Shown here piece by piece: positions 5,919-12,963 of a stretch of 13,237 nt of DNA. The first letter of the stretch is position 1. Every line of letters starts with the position of its first letter. The translations under genes and the position numbers were made by a program. Origin of the DNA: Chloroflexota bacterium (GTDB lineage Bacteria > Chloroflexota > UBA5177 > JANWHV01); contig JANWHO010000094.1 of assembly GCA_025450375.1 (NCBI GenBank), forward strand, positions 1 through 13,237, read 5' to 3'. The notes beneath the pieces were generated by a model that was not told the DNA's origin, did no database searches, and was given only the letters and a program-made list of their open reading frames with translations.

Positions 5919-6224
5919 TCATCGTGTGCTGGGCGGGACCAACTCGGCGACCAGCGACCAGACGCCGTTCCCTTCGCGCCGAGCCCCGATCAGCACCTCC
6001 TCGTCCAGTCCATCCATCTGGTAGCGGGCGAGATTGTGGCGGAACGTCCGATCGTTTCCGAGGTGACGCAACGGGGCCAACCGGGTCAAGCGATTGACCG
6101 TCCGCATGTTGTCTTTCCCCGCCTCGGTGATCGCCGTCGTCTTCCCATGGAAGGCGGCCAGGATCACCAGCACCCGTTCCCGCAACGCACCACCGGCCGG
6201 CGCCCCGGCCTCCTCCTCAGCCAT
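5919..6224 (-). CDS. Small protein of unknown function (101 aa)
   Basis: I do not recognise this family. The protein is 101 residues with an Ala/Glu/Gly-rich N-terminus (MAEEEAGAPAGG), followed by a helical, basic region (RERVLVILAAFHGKTTAITE; MRTVNRLTRLAPLRHLG; RTFRHNLARYQMDGL) and a strand-like end (EEVLIGARREGNGVWSLVAELV). The alternating helices and terminal hairpin could be a small winged-helix fold, but no signature is clear. There is no signal peptide, membrane segment or cysteine. The ATG at 6224 is preferred over an upstream in-frame start at 6281 because GGAGGGG precedes it by about 5 bases on the minus strand. It is convergent with the dnaA-like gene and shares its terminator. The start is divergent from the methyltransferase, 287 bp away. 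Confidence 0.65.
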   Translation of the reverse strand: MAEEEAGAPAGGALRERVLVILAAFHGKTTAITEAGKDNMRTVNRLTRLAPLRHLGNDRTFRHNLARYQMDGLDEEVLIGARREGNGVWSLVAELVPPSTR

Positions 6225-6511
6225 TGTGCCCCTCCCCTGCCTATTTCCAAGGAGAAACCCCTTGTTATGGCAGTATCTCACGCGCGAGCGGTTAAAATAC
6301 CAAAGAGGGTCCGGCGGACTGATGGGGCGCTCCCTGGGCGGCTACGGGACACTGTATTGCTCCCTTTGCTTCTCACACCACCTTTCATGCCACCGCGTCG
6401 CTCAGCGGGGCCTTCAGTATCGGCATGGCCCCATTGGGGCGGCTGGGGTCATGCGGGAAATGCCTGGGGACGCCGAGTGAAAGCGCCTAACCATCGAGAA
6501 GGAGAGAAAAT
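6225..6511. other. Noncoding gap between divergent genes
   Basis: This 287-bp stretch separates the starts of the small unknown gene and the methyltransferase, so it should hold both promoters. I see no convincing -35/-10 pair on either strand. A short palindrome, GCCCCA-T-TGGGGC, lies near 6427-6439. Open frames here are weak and lack ribosome binding sites. Confidence 0.4.
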
Positions 6512-7369
6512 ATGCAAGAAGGGGATCGGTTACGTACGGAGCAGCGCGAGTTGTGGACAGCCGCCGCCGACGCCTGGCAAAAAGGGGCCGAGACCCCGCT
6601 CCCGATGGATCCGGTGACCGAGCGCCTGCTCGTCGAGGCGCGGATCGGCCCTGGAACGCGGGTGCTGGATCTTGGAAGTGGGGCCGGGAACCCGGCCCTC
6701 TTTATCGCCGAGCGGGTGGGGCCGGAGGGTTCGGTCCTGGGCCTCGATCTGTCACCAGGCATGGTGGAGGGGACCAATGAGCGGGCCAGACGGCGCGGCC
6801 TGACCAACGCGGCCTTCCGCCTGATCGAGCGAGAGGTGGAGCTGGGCGTGCCGCCCGCGAGCTTTGACACCGCCACCGCCCGCTGCTCCCTGATGTATCC
6901 GCCCGACCCGACAGCGGCCCTGTCAGCCCTTCGGCAGGCGATTCGTCCCGGCGGACGGGTCGCCTTCAGTACCTGGGCTGGGTTGGACCGTTGCCCTTCG
7001 CACCGCTTCCTGGTGGAGGTCGTCGGCTCGCGAGTGGTGCTGAGCGCCGAGGAGACGCGGATCTTGACCCTCCCGTTCACCGCCTTGCCCACCGAGGCTA
7101 TCCACCGGGCTGCCTGCGAGCGGGCCGGGCTGGTGGAGGTGGATACCCACGAGATAGAGATGCCGATCGAGGCGGAGAGCGCCGAGGCGTTCTGGCACAG
7201 CCGGATTTCCCGATCGGGCCCGCTTCTCGGCGCTCTCCGCGCACACTCCACCGCGGATCGCGAGATGGTGGGAGAGACGTTCGTGGCCCGCTTGCACACG
7301 ATGTTCGGCGCCGGCCCGATTCGCTTCACCGACCTGATGCTGGTCACCGGCGCCAGCGTGCCAGGCTGA
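6512..7369 (+). CDS. Class I SAM-dependent methyltransferase (UbiE/Methyltransf_11-like)
   Basis: A 285-residue protein with a Rossmann-like methyltransferase core at about 45-160. Motif I is VLDLGSGAGNPALFIAE (51-67), which binds S-adenosylmethionine, followed by GSVLGLDLSPGMVEGTNERA (motif II, acidic Asp for the ribose). SFDTATARCSLMYPPDP corresponds to motif IV, and LRQAIRPGGRVAFSTWAG to the motif V/VI strand. The C-terminal 100 residues are a variable lid typical of small-molecule methyltransferases. AAGGAG (6499-6504) sits 7 bases before the ATG, an excellent ribosome binding site. The substrate cannot be read from the sequence. It is monocistronic, and convergent with fabF, only 31 bp away. 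Confidence 0.86.
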   Translation: MQEGDRLRTEQRELWTAAADAWQKGAETPLPMDPVTERLLVEARIGPGTRVLDLGSGAGNPALFIAERVGPEGSVLGLDLSPGMVEGTNERARRRGLTNAAFRLIEREVELGVPPASFDTATARCSLMYPPDPTAALSALRQAIRPGGRVAFSTWAGLDRCPSHRFLVEVVGSRVVLSAEETRILTLPFTALPTEAIHRAACERAGLVEVDTHEIEMPIEAESAEAFWHSRISRSGPLLGALRAHSTADREMVGETFVARLHTMFGAGPIRFTDLMLVTGASVPG

Positions 7370-7400
7370 TCCACCCCCAATGGGTCTCGGCCTCAGTTTC

Positions 7401-8654
7401 TCATTCGTACGCCGGCGGCTGCCGCAGCACGAGGCTGGCGTTATGCCCACCCAGGCCAAACGAGTTGGAGAGGGTGGCCCGGAGGAGGAGACGGCGGGCG
7501 GTATGCGGCACGTAGTCGAGATCGCACTCGGGGTCGGGATCGTCGAGGTTGATCGTAGGCGGTACGATACCGTCGCGGAGGGCTAGCGCGCATACCACTG
7601 CCTCCACGGCGCCCGAGGCGCCCATCATGTGGCCGGTCATGCTCTTGGTCGAGCTGACCGCCATCCGGTAGGCACGGTCCCCGAATACGGACTTGATCGC
7701 GACCGTTTCCGCCTTGTCGTTCAGCGGGGTGCCGGTCCCATGGGCATTGATGTAATCAATATCCTCGGGCGCCAACCCCGACTTCCGCAGCGCCCGACGC
7801 ATGGTCTGGGCCGCCATCGCCCCGTCCTCCGGCACCGCCGCCATGTCATAGGCATCGTTGGTAGCCCCATATCCGCCCACCTCGGCATAGCACCGGGCCC
7901 CACGGGCGCGGGCATGCTCCAACGACTCCAACACTACCACGGCCGCCCCTTCGGAGAGGACGAAGCCGTCCCGCCGCTTGGTGAAAGGGCTGGAGGCCCG
8001 CTCCGGCTGCTCGTTGTTGCGGGCAAGGGCATGCATGACGCTAAAACCGGCCAGGATGACCGGATGAATCGGGGTCTCCGTCCCGCCGGCCAGCATCACC
8101 TCGGCGTCACCGCGCCGGATCGCCTCCGCTCCCTCGCCAATCGCCTGGGTACCGGTGGCGCAGGCCGAAACCACGGCCATATTTGGGCCCCGGAGACCGA
8201 GGGAGATCGCTACCTGCCCGGCCGGCGAATCAACCAGCATGTGCTGGATGAAGAAGGGACTTACTCGGCGGGGGCCGCGCTCAAGAAAAACCTGGTGTTG
8301 CTCCAGGAGACTCTGAAAACCGCCGGCCGCCGAACCGATCGTGATCCCCACGGATTCCGGGTCAAGGGCGGTGAGGTCGAGATCGGCGTCCACCACGGCC
8401 TGCAGGGACGCGGCCAGGGCCAACTGGGTGCAGCGATCCATCCGCCGCACCTCGCGGGGCGAGCCCAGGGAGGCCGGATCGAATCCCTTTACCTCACCTC
8501 CGATTTGCACGGGGAACGGACTGGGGTCGAAGTGAGTAAGACGGGCGATCCCCGAACGACCGGCGAGGAGATTCTCCCAGGCGCTCTGGGGGCCGATACC
8601 CACTGGGCAGAGGATGCCAAGCCCGGTGATGACGACCCGTTGCCGCTCGCTCAC
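7401..8654 (-). CDS. fabF: 3-oxoacyl-ACP synthase II (beta-ketoacyl-ACP synthase II)
   Basis: A 417-residue KAS II enzyme that condenses malonyl-ACP with acyl-ACP in chain elongation. The Cys-His-His triad is visible: Cys165 in VSACATGTQ, His305 in NAHGTGTP and His342 in STKSMTGHMMGASG, all offset by 2 from E. coli FabF. The C-terminal NSFGLGGHNASLVL has Leu where KAS II enzymes usually carry the gatekeeper Phe. The length is normal. The start is GTG, overlapping the fabD stop as GTGA, so it is translationally coupled. It is the last gene of the fabG-fabD-fabF unit. No acpP lies immediately before it, unlike many bacteria. Confidence 0.95.
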   Translation of the reverse strand: MSERQRVVITGLGILCPVGIGPQSAWENLLAGRSGIARLTHFDPSPFPVQIGGEVKGFDPASLGSPREVRRMDRCTQLALAASLQAVVDADLDLTALDPESVGITIGSAAGGFQSLLEQHQVFLERGPRRVSPFFIQHMLVDSPAGQVAISLGLRGPNMAVVSACATGTQAIGEGAEAIRRGDAEVMLAGGTETPIHPVILAGFSVMHALARNNEQPERASSPFTKRRDGFVLSEGAAVVVLESLEHARARGARCYAEVGGYGATNDAYDMAAVPEDGAMAAQTMRRALRKSGLAPEDIDYINAHGTGTPLNDKAETVAIKSVFGDRAYRMAVSSTKSMTGHMMGASGAVEAVVCALALRDGIVPPTINLDDPDPECDLDYVPHTARRLLLRATLSNSFGLGGHNASLVLRQPPAYE

Positions 8655-9637
8655 GACACCGGGGTCGAGATCGCGCGCACGTCCACCTCGCTATAGGTGA
8701 GCGCCTGCACGTTACGGTCTATCCGCTTAATCAATCCCGACAACACCTGCCCTGGCCCCATCTCCACGAACGTATGACCGCCCTGGCTGGTCATTTCCAG
8801 CACCGAGCGAGTCCACTGGACCGGCTTGCAGAGTTGGTCCGCCAACTCTCGCTTAATGTCCGCCGCCGTATGGAGCATCTGGCCGGTGATGTTGGCTACC
8901 ACGGGAATGTGCGGCTCCCGCAAGTGGATATGGGAGAGACGCTCGCTAAGCTGGGTAGCCGCCTGCTGCATCAGCGGCGAATGAGAGGCAATGCTGATTT
9001 TGAGGCGGGCCACTCGGCGGGCCCCTGCTTCCTTGGCCAGATCCATGGCCCGCAGGAGGGCGCCGAGTTCACCCGAAATCACGGTTTGCAAGGGGCTGTT
9101 AATGCAGGCCAGACCGATCTCGCCCAGTTCGCGCGCCTTGCGCACAATGCCCTCGAGGGTGATCGTGTCCAGACCAATCACCGCGGCCTGACCGCCGGGG
9201 CTGGCAAATCCGCTTTCCTCCATCAACCGGCCTCGTTCGCGGACCAGGTGCAGAGCATCCGCGAAATCCAGCACATCAGCCGCCACCAGAGCGGTGTATT
9301 CACCCATGCTGTGTCCCGCCACGAAGGAGGGGGAGAGCCGGCGCCCCATGGCGGCGGCCCGTTCCCGCAGCGCCGCCAGGCAAGCCACGCTGACCGTGAG
9401 GATACTGGGCTGCGCGTTATAGGTAAGCTCCAGATCCTCTTCCGACCCCTCGAAACACATCCGAGCCAGATCGATCCCCAGACTTTCATCGGCTTGATCG
9501 AACACTGCCCGAGCGGCGGGAGATTCATCATACAGGTCACGGCCCATACCGACGAACTGCGACCCTTGACCGGGGAAAACAAAGACCGACCGGCCAGGGG
9601 AGCGCGGCCCGCTACGACGCAAAACAGGGGGAATCAT
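8651..9637 (-). CDS. fabD: Malonyl-CoA:ACP transacylase
   Basis: A 328-residue acyltransferase that moves malonyl from CoA to acyl carrier protein. FPGQGSQFVGMG (21-32) is the family N-terminal motif. The nucleophile is Ser110 in GHSMGEY, Arg135 in LVRERG binds the malonyl carboxylate, and His219 in ASHSPLM is the catalytic base. Residues 1-15 (MIPPVLRRSGPRSPG) extend the usual N-terminus slightly. No better internal start is evident, and the ATG overlaps the fabG stop as ATGA, which supports it. The gene sits between fabG and fabF in a 4-bp overlapping chain. Confidence 0.94.
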   Translation of the reverse strand: MIPPVLRRSGPRSPGRSVFVFPGQGSQFVGMGRDLYDESPAARAVFDQADESLGIDLARMCFEGSEEDLELTYNAQPSILTVSVACLAALRERAAAMGRRLSPSFVAGHSMGEYTALVAADVLDFADALHLVRERGRLMEESGFASPGGQAAVIGLDTITLEGIVRKARELGEIGLACINSPLQTVISGELGALLRAMDLAKEAGARRVARLKISIASHSPLMQQAATQLSERLSHIHLREPHIPVVANITGQMLHTAADIKRELADQLCKPVQWTRSVLEMTSQGGHTFVEMGPGQVLSGLIKRIDRNVQALTYSEVDVRAISTPVS

Positions 9638-10377
9638 GCGGTGACAAAGCCTCCATCCACGTTAAGCACCTGGCCCGTGATATAGCGGGCGCCATCCGAG
9701 GCCAGGAAAACCACCACGTCCGCCACGTCCTCGGGAGTGCCGAAGCGGCCGGCGGGGATCATTTCCAATACTTTAGCCTTCAATTGATCGGGAAGATCCT
9801 GGGTAATATCGGTAGTAATATAGCCGGGCGCCAGAGCATTGGCAGTGATATTCCGGTTGGCCACCTCACGGGCCACCGAGCGGGTAAAACCGATCAGACC
9901 CGCCTTGGCGGCGGCGTAGTTGGCCTGGCCGGGGTTCCCAGTCAGTCCCACCACCGATGAAACGCTAATAATGCGGCCCCAACGGGCCTTGAGCATGGGC
10001 CGGAGCGCGGCCTTGGTGCACAAATAGGCGCCGCGGAGATTCGTATCGAGCACGGTGTCCCAATCGTCCTCGGAGAGACGCAAGAGCAGGGTGTCGCGCG
10101 TGATGCCGGCATTATTGACCAACACGGCCACCGGACCCAGTTCCTCGGTGGTCCGCTGAAAGAGGGTGTCCACCTCCTCGCGGCGGGAGATATCGGCGCC
10201 TACCGCGATTGCCTCGCCATCGGCGTCCCGGATCGCCCGTACCACCGCGTGGGCGGCCTCTTCCTGGGACCGATAGTTCACGCACACGGCATAACCAGCG
10301 GCGGCCAGTGCCAGCGCGCTGGCCCGGCCGATGCCGCGCGACGCCCCAGTTACCAGTGCTACTCGGCGGCTGGGCAT
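9634..10377 (-). CDS. fabG: 3-oxoacyl-ACP reductase (NADPH-dependent)
   Basis: A 247-residue short-chain dehydrogenase of the FabG type. TGASRGIG (10-17) binds the cofactor, NNAG lies at 88-91, and the catalytic residues are Asn113, Ser141, Tyr154 and Lys158 in GQANYAAAKAGLIGF. The C-terminal ITGQVLNVDGGF is typical. It reduces 3-oxoacyl-ACP in type II fatty acid synthesis. The start MPSRRVALVTG at 10377 matches family lengths. In-frame upstream starts at 10407 (ATG) and 10416 (TTG) would add 10-13 atypical residues. The GGGAG site (10391-10395) lies 13 bases upstream, rather far, so the exact start is uncertain. It is the first gene of fabG-fabD-fabF. Confidence 0.93.
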   Translation of the reverse strand: MPSRRVALVTGASRGIGRASALALAAAGYAVCVNYRSQEEAAHAVVRAIRDADGEAIAVGADISRREEVDTLFQRTTEELGPVAVLVNNAGITRDTLLLRLSEDDWDTVLDTNLRGAYLCTKAALRPMLKARWGRIISVSSVVGLTGNPGQANYAAAKAGLIGFTRSVAREVANRNITANALAPGYITTDITQDLPDQLKAKVLEMIPAGRFGTPEDVADVVVFLASDGARYITGQVLNVDGGFVTA

Positions 10378-10428
10378 GATCCGGCGTATTCTCCCTAACT
10401 CTCCCATTGATTCCAATGGCTGTTAGGT

Positions 10429-10457
10429 AGTATGACAAACACGCCGTAACTGTGCAA
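10429..10457 (-). promoter_or_regulatory. Putative promoter of the fab operon
   Basis: On the minus strand, TTGCAC (10457-10452) and CATACT (10434-10429) are 17 bp apart, and TG one base before the -10 makes it an extended type. Initiation near 10422 gives a leader of about 45 bases to the fabG ATG at 10377. Confidence 0.4.
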
Positions 10458-10575
10458 CGGGAGCCTGATGCAAGGCTGTACGAGGCGGGCGAAGCCGACC
10501 GCTAGATTGCCAAGCCTTAACAATGGAGCTGGGAGTCGTGGGCAAAGCCGGGGATGATGCCGCGTCGCGCCCGTT

Positions 10576-11274
10576 TCAGTTGGCGAGGGTCGAGATGCCC
10601 GAAACCCGCCAGCCATCCCGATCATTGATCACCTCGAAGAGATCGCGCGCCGCCTGGTTGCCGGAGCGCACGGTCACCCATACATCGGCCCCCGCCGCCC
10701 CACCCCAATAGCCCCGCACCAGATACGACTGTATCGGCCCTCGCAGTCCCAGAAGCCGGGCGGGAGCCGAGAGATCATGGCGGCCCGGCAGCGGACCGGC
10801 GAGTTGCGCGCGCATTAGCGCCGGCTGATTATGCAGGGCGGCGTCGCAGAAGGCCACCACCGCCGCCTCCGCCCCGCGCTCCAGGGAGGCCGCATCCTCG
10901 TGCAGAATAGCGGTGATCCGCCAGCCCTCGCGATAAAGGCGGAGCGATAGCTGCTCGGTCACCGGGCCATCCGGATAGCGGAGGACCAGGGTGGCATTGC
11001 CCTGCTCCCGCACGAAAGCCCAGCGCACAACCTGAGTCCCTACTGGCGGGCGCGTCACCCCAAGCATGGCGGGCAATTGGCTCAGGCTCAGGCGGGCCCG
11101 AAGGTTGGGGGCCAGGAGGTGAACCGCCGCTCCGCCATCATCATGTTGGATTGCCTGACCGAAGGCCAGGGCAATCGTCTTGACGGTCGGCGCGGCCGCG
11201 GGGGCGGCATAGGCGGCCCCGACCCGGCACAGGGGAATGATCACGATACACGCAAGGAAAATGACGCGGCGCAT
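10576..11274 (-). CDS. Secreted protein of unknown function, two related halves
   Basis: The protein is 232 residues with a signal peptide: MRRVIFLACIVIIPLC, then AYA cleavage near residue 23. The mature part appears to hold two similar segments. Each starts with an Ala-rich helix (IALAFGQAIQHDD; AAVVAFCDAALHNQ) and passes through strands that end in a Gly-Trp-Arg turn (REGWRITAIL; RDGWRVSGI). That pattern resembles NTF2-like or DUF4878-type cone folds in extracytoplasmic lipoprotein-like proteins, which is an inference. The start at 11274 is supported by AGGAG (plus-strand CTCCT at 11281-11285) 6 bases upstream. An upstream in-frame start at 11349 would bury the signal peptide. No enzyme motif is visible. 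It lies upstream of the fab promoter on the same strand, 118 bp before it. Confidence 0.75.
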   Translation of the reverse strand: MRRVIFLACIVIIPLCRVGAAYAAPAAAPTVKTIALAFGQAIQHDDGGAAVHLLAPNLRARLSLSQLPAMLGVTRPPVGTQVVRWAFVREQGNATLVLRYPDGPVTEQLSLRLYREGWRITAILHEDAASLERGAEAAVVAFCDAALHNQPALMRAQLAGPLPGRHDLSAPARLLGLRGPIQSYLVRGYWGGAAGADVWVTVRSGNQAARDLFEVINDRDGWRVSGISTLAN

Positions 11275-11539
11275 TCTTCTCTCCTGGCATACTTGCCGGC
11301 ATGATTGAGGGGGTTGGCTATCCTCTGGGGCCAAAGGCACGGGCATCATAGCACCGACCTGGTTCCCCCGCGCGGCATCTCGTGCATAGGAGACGGCGGA
11401 TCCGGGCGCAAGTTTCTCCCCATGGGGGTTATTCTGTAAGGGAGAGAATCGGTAGGGGGCTTTTTTTCCTGGCCCGCGTGCCGCATACTCTGGGCAGATC
11501 AGGTTTTAGTAGACACAGCGGGCATTGGAGGGCAAGCCG
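11275..11539. other. Noncoding gap between divergent genes, with a 7-T run
   Basis: This 265-bp stretch separates the secreted protein gene and the zinc-ribbon gene. It contains T at 11461-11467 after GGTAGGGGGC, and CATACT at about 11481-11486, a possible -10 for the rightward gene. No convincing hairpin precedes the T-run, so I do not call a terminator or small RNA. Confidence 0.35.
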
Positions 11540-12025
11540 GTGGCCTCCGCGACGAAGATCAAGACCAGGACCAACGGTAAAATTGAAGGGATGCTGATCA
11601 CCGCCGAGGGGCGGTGGCGGTGCGTCTCGTGTGGGAGAATCACCGACACCACGCCGGTCTGCGCCGGAGCCCACGACGATGGGAGCCCGCGCTGTGGGAA
11701 GGCGGTATGCGCGAACTGTACAGGGCGATGTGTCCGCTGCAAGGCGCCGCTGTGCGCCGCCGATCTGGCCCGTTCCCAGGAAGGTGCCCTCTGCGTGCAG
11801 TGCCTCCCGCCGGCCGAAGGGCGCCAGGCATATGCCTTCCGCCAGCAGACACGGACGAGCACCCGCGGCGCCGATCCCGGGGATCCGCTCCGCGATGCCA
11901 GCCGCGCCCAGCGGGCCACGGCGGACGCGCATGAATCGATGGACGCGGCAATGCGGCGGGCCGACGAGATTGAGCGCCAGATCGAGGAACTGAAGAAGCG
12001 GACGCGCCGCCCGCCGGGTCCGTAG
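11540..12025 (+). CDS. Cysteine-rich zinc-ribbon protein with a C-terminal helix
   Basis: A 161-residue protein with 11 cysteines in the first 90 residues. CxxC pairs lie at 28-31, 57-60, 64-67 and 85-88, with further Cys at 41, 52 and 72 and a His at 45, consistent with two or more treble-clef or ribbon zinc sites. The sequence RCGKAVCANCTGRCVRCK is the core. A Ser/Thr/Arg/Pro linker follows (about 97-120), then an amphipathic, coiled-coil-like helix (RAQRATADAHESMDAAMRRA, continuing DEIERQIEELKKR). No signal peptide or known catalytic motif is present. The start is GTG, 7 bases after GGAGGG (11527-11532). A TTG at 11525 overlaps that site and is unlikely. A strong terminator follows. The family is not recognised; an adaptor or nucleic acid-binding role is possible. 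Confidence 0.75.
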   Translation: MASATKIKTRTNGKIEGMLITAEGRWRCVSCGRITDTTPVCAGAHDDGSPRCGKAVCANCTGRCVRCKAPLCAADLARSQEGALCVQCLPPAEGRQAYAFRQQTRTSTRGADPGDPLRDASRAQRATADAHESMDAAMRRADEIERQIEELKKRTRRPPGP

Positions 12026-12038
12026 GGCCTGGATACCA

Positions 12039-12070
12039 GAAGAGCCCTCGGTGATCAGCGAGGGCTCTTC
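12039..12070 (+). terminator. Rho-independent-type hairpin after the zinc-ribbon gene
   Basis: GAAGAGCCCTCG (12039-12050) pairs perfectly with CGAGGGCTCTTC (12059-12070) around an 8-base loop, followed by CTTTAT. It lies 13 bp after the stop. The convergent HAD gene ends 94 bp further on, so leftward transcripts may use it too. Confidence 0.8.
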
Positions 12071-12163
12071 CTTTATGGTGCTGTCGGCGGAATTCCCCGC
12101 GGGGCGACACCACCTGGGTGCGCCCCTGCCGACGGCGTTCGTGCCACTTTGGCGAGCGTATTC

Positions 12164-12901
12164 TTATCCGGCGGAGAGGATTCCCGATAGTTCCGCCAGG
12201 TCACCGATCACCGGCACCCCCGGAGGAGGCGGATCGGTCCGCTCCAGCGGGCGGCGGATCCACACGGCGCCCATCCCCATCGCCAGGGCGCCTCCGATGT
12301 CCGCCCGTAGGTCGTCGCCCACCATCACCGCCTCCCCCGCCTCTACCCCCAGTTCACGGAGCGCCTGGATGAAGAGTCCTGGGTGCGGCTTCATCTGGCC
12401 CGCGTCACACGACGCAACCATGCTGTCAAAGTAGTGACTGATCCCAAAGTAGGCCAGATCGTCAAGTAAAAGTGCGCCTCCGTGCATGCGATTGGAGATG
12501 ATTCCCAGACGCAGGCCACGCCGGTGCAGGGCATCCAGCATCTCCACCGCGTGCGGGAGGAGTTGGGTCGTCTCGCGCTCGGAGACATAGAGCGCGGCGA
12601 GCATGGCCGCCGCCACGCCGCTGTCCACCTCGACCCCCAGGCCGGCCAGCCCCTGCCGTACGCACAGCTCGCCGGGCATAGGTTGCTGGTCGCCCTCGGC
12701 GGCGGCATGTTCGAGGTCAAGATAGGCACGACGCACCGCCGCGACCAGCGCCCGAGCGCTGACTTTCGCCTTCTGTTCCGGCGACAACAATTGGAGTGCC
12801 TTGGGCGCGACCCGACTCCATACATCCTCTATGGTGAGCCCCTGGCGCCATTCCATGAGGGTGCCGCCGAGATCGAAGATCACCGCGCGTACCGCGGCCA
12901 T
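12164..12901 (-). CDS. HAD-superfamily hydrolase
   Basis: A 245-residue Rossmann-fold HAD protein. Motif I is VIFDLGGTL, with the nucleophile Asp10. Motif II is LGIISNR (Ser136), motif III is MKPHPG (Lys171) and motif IV is MVGDDLRADI (Asp196, Asp197). A helical cap spans about 17-90. The usual second Asp of motif I, two residues after the nucleophile, is Gly12, as in some haloacid dehalogenase and phosphonatase lineages. That makes phosphatase chemistry less certain. AAGGAG lies 6 bases before the ATG (plus-strand CTCCTT near 12910), so the start is secure. It lies 62 bp after the M20 peptidase on the same strand, possibly an operon. The substrate is unknown. Confidence 0.88.
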   Translation of the reverse strand: MAAVRAVIFDLGGTLMEWRQGLTIEDVWSRVAPKALQLLSPEQKAKVSARALVAAVRRAYLDLEHAAAEGDQQPMPGELCVRQGLAGLGVEVDSGVAAAMLAALYVSERETTQLLPHAVEMLDALHRRGLRLGIISNRMHGGALLLDDLAYFGISHYFDSMVASCDAGQMKPHPGLFIQALRELGVEAGEAVMVGDDLRADIGGALAMGMGAVWIRRPLERTDPPPPGVPVIGDLAELSGILSAG

Positions 12902-12963
12902 ACCGTACTCCTTTCACACACCACCGGATAAGAGGCACTGCCGTCGAAATGGCCTGGGAGCCA

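Noticed and set aside
7629..8696. Long plus-strand frame opposite fabF (about 355 codons)
   Set aside because: It is antisense to a complete, motif-rich fabF; long mirror frames are expected in GC-rich DNA.
8774..9685. Long plus-strand frame opposite fabD (about 300 codons)
   Set aside because: It is a shadow of fabD on the other strand, with no family motif and a wholly antisense position.
10435..10575. Possible small acpP or tRNA gene between fabG and the secreted protein
   Set aside because: No ACP DSL motif and no cloverleaf could be found on either strand.
11415..11467. GC-rich bases before a 7-T run, possible small RNA with intrinsic terminator
   Set aside because: No stable stem ends next to the T-run, and the only short repeat (ATTCT...AGAAT) is separated from it by other bases.
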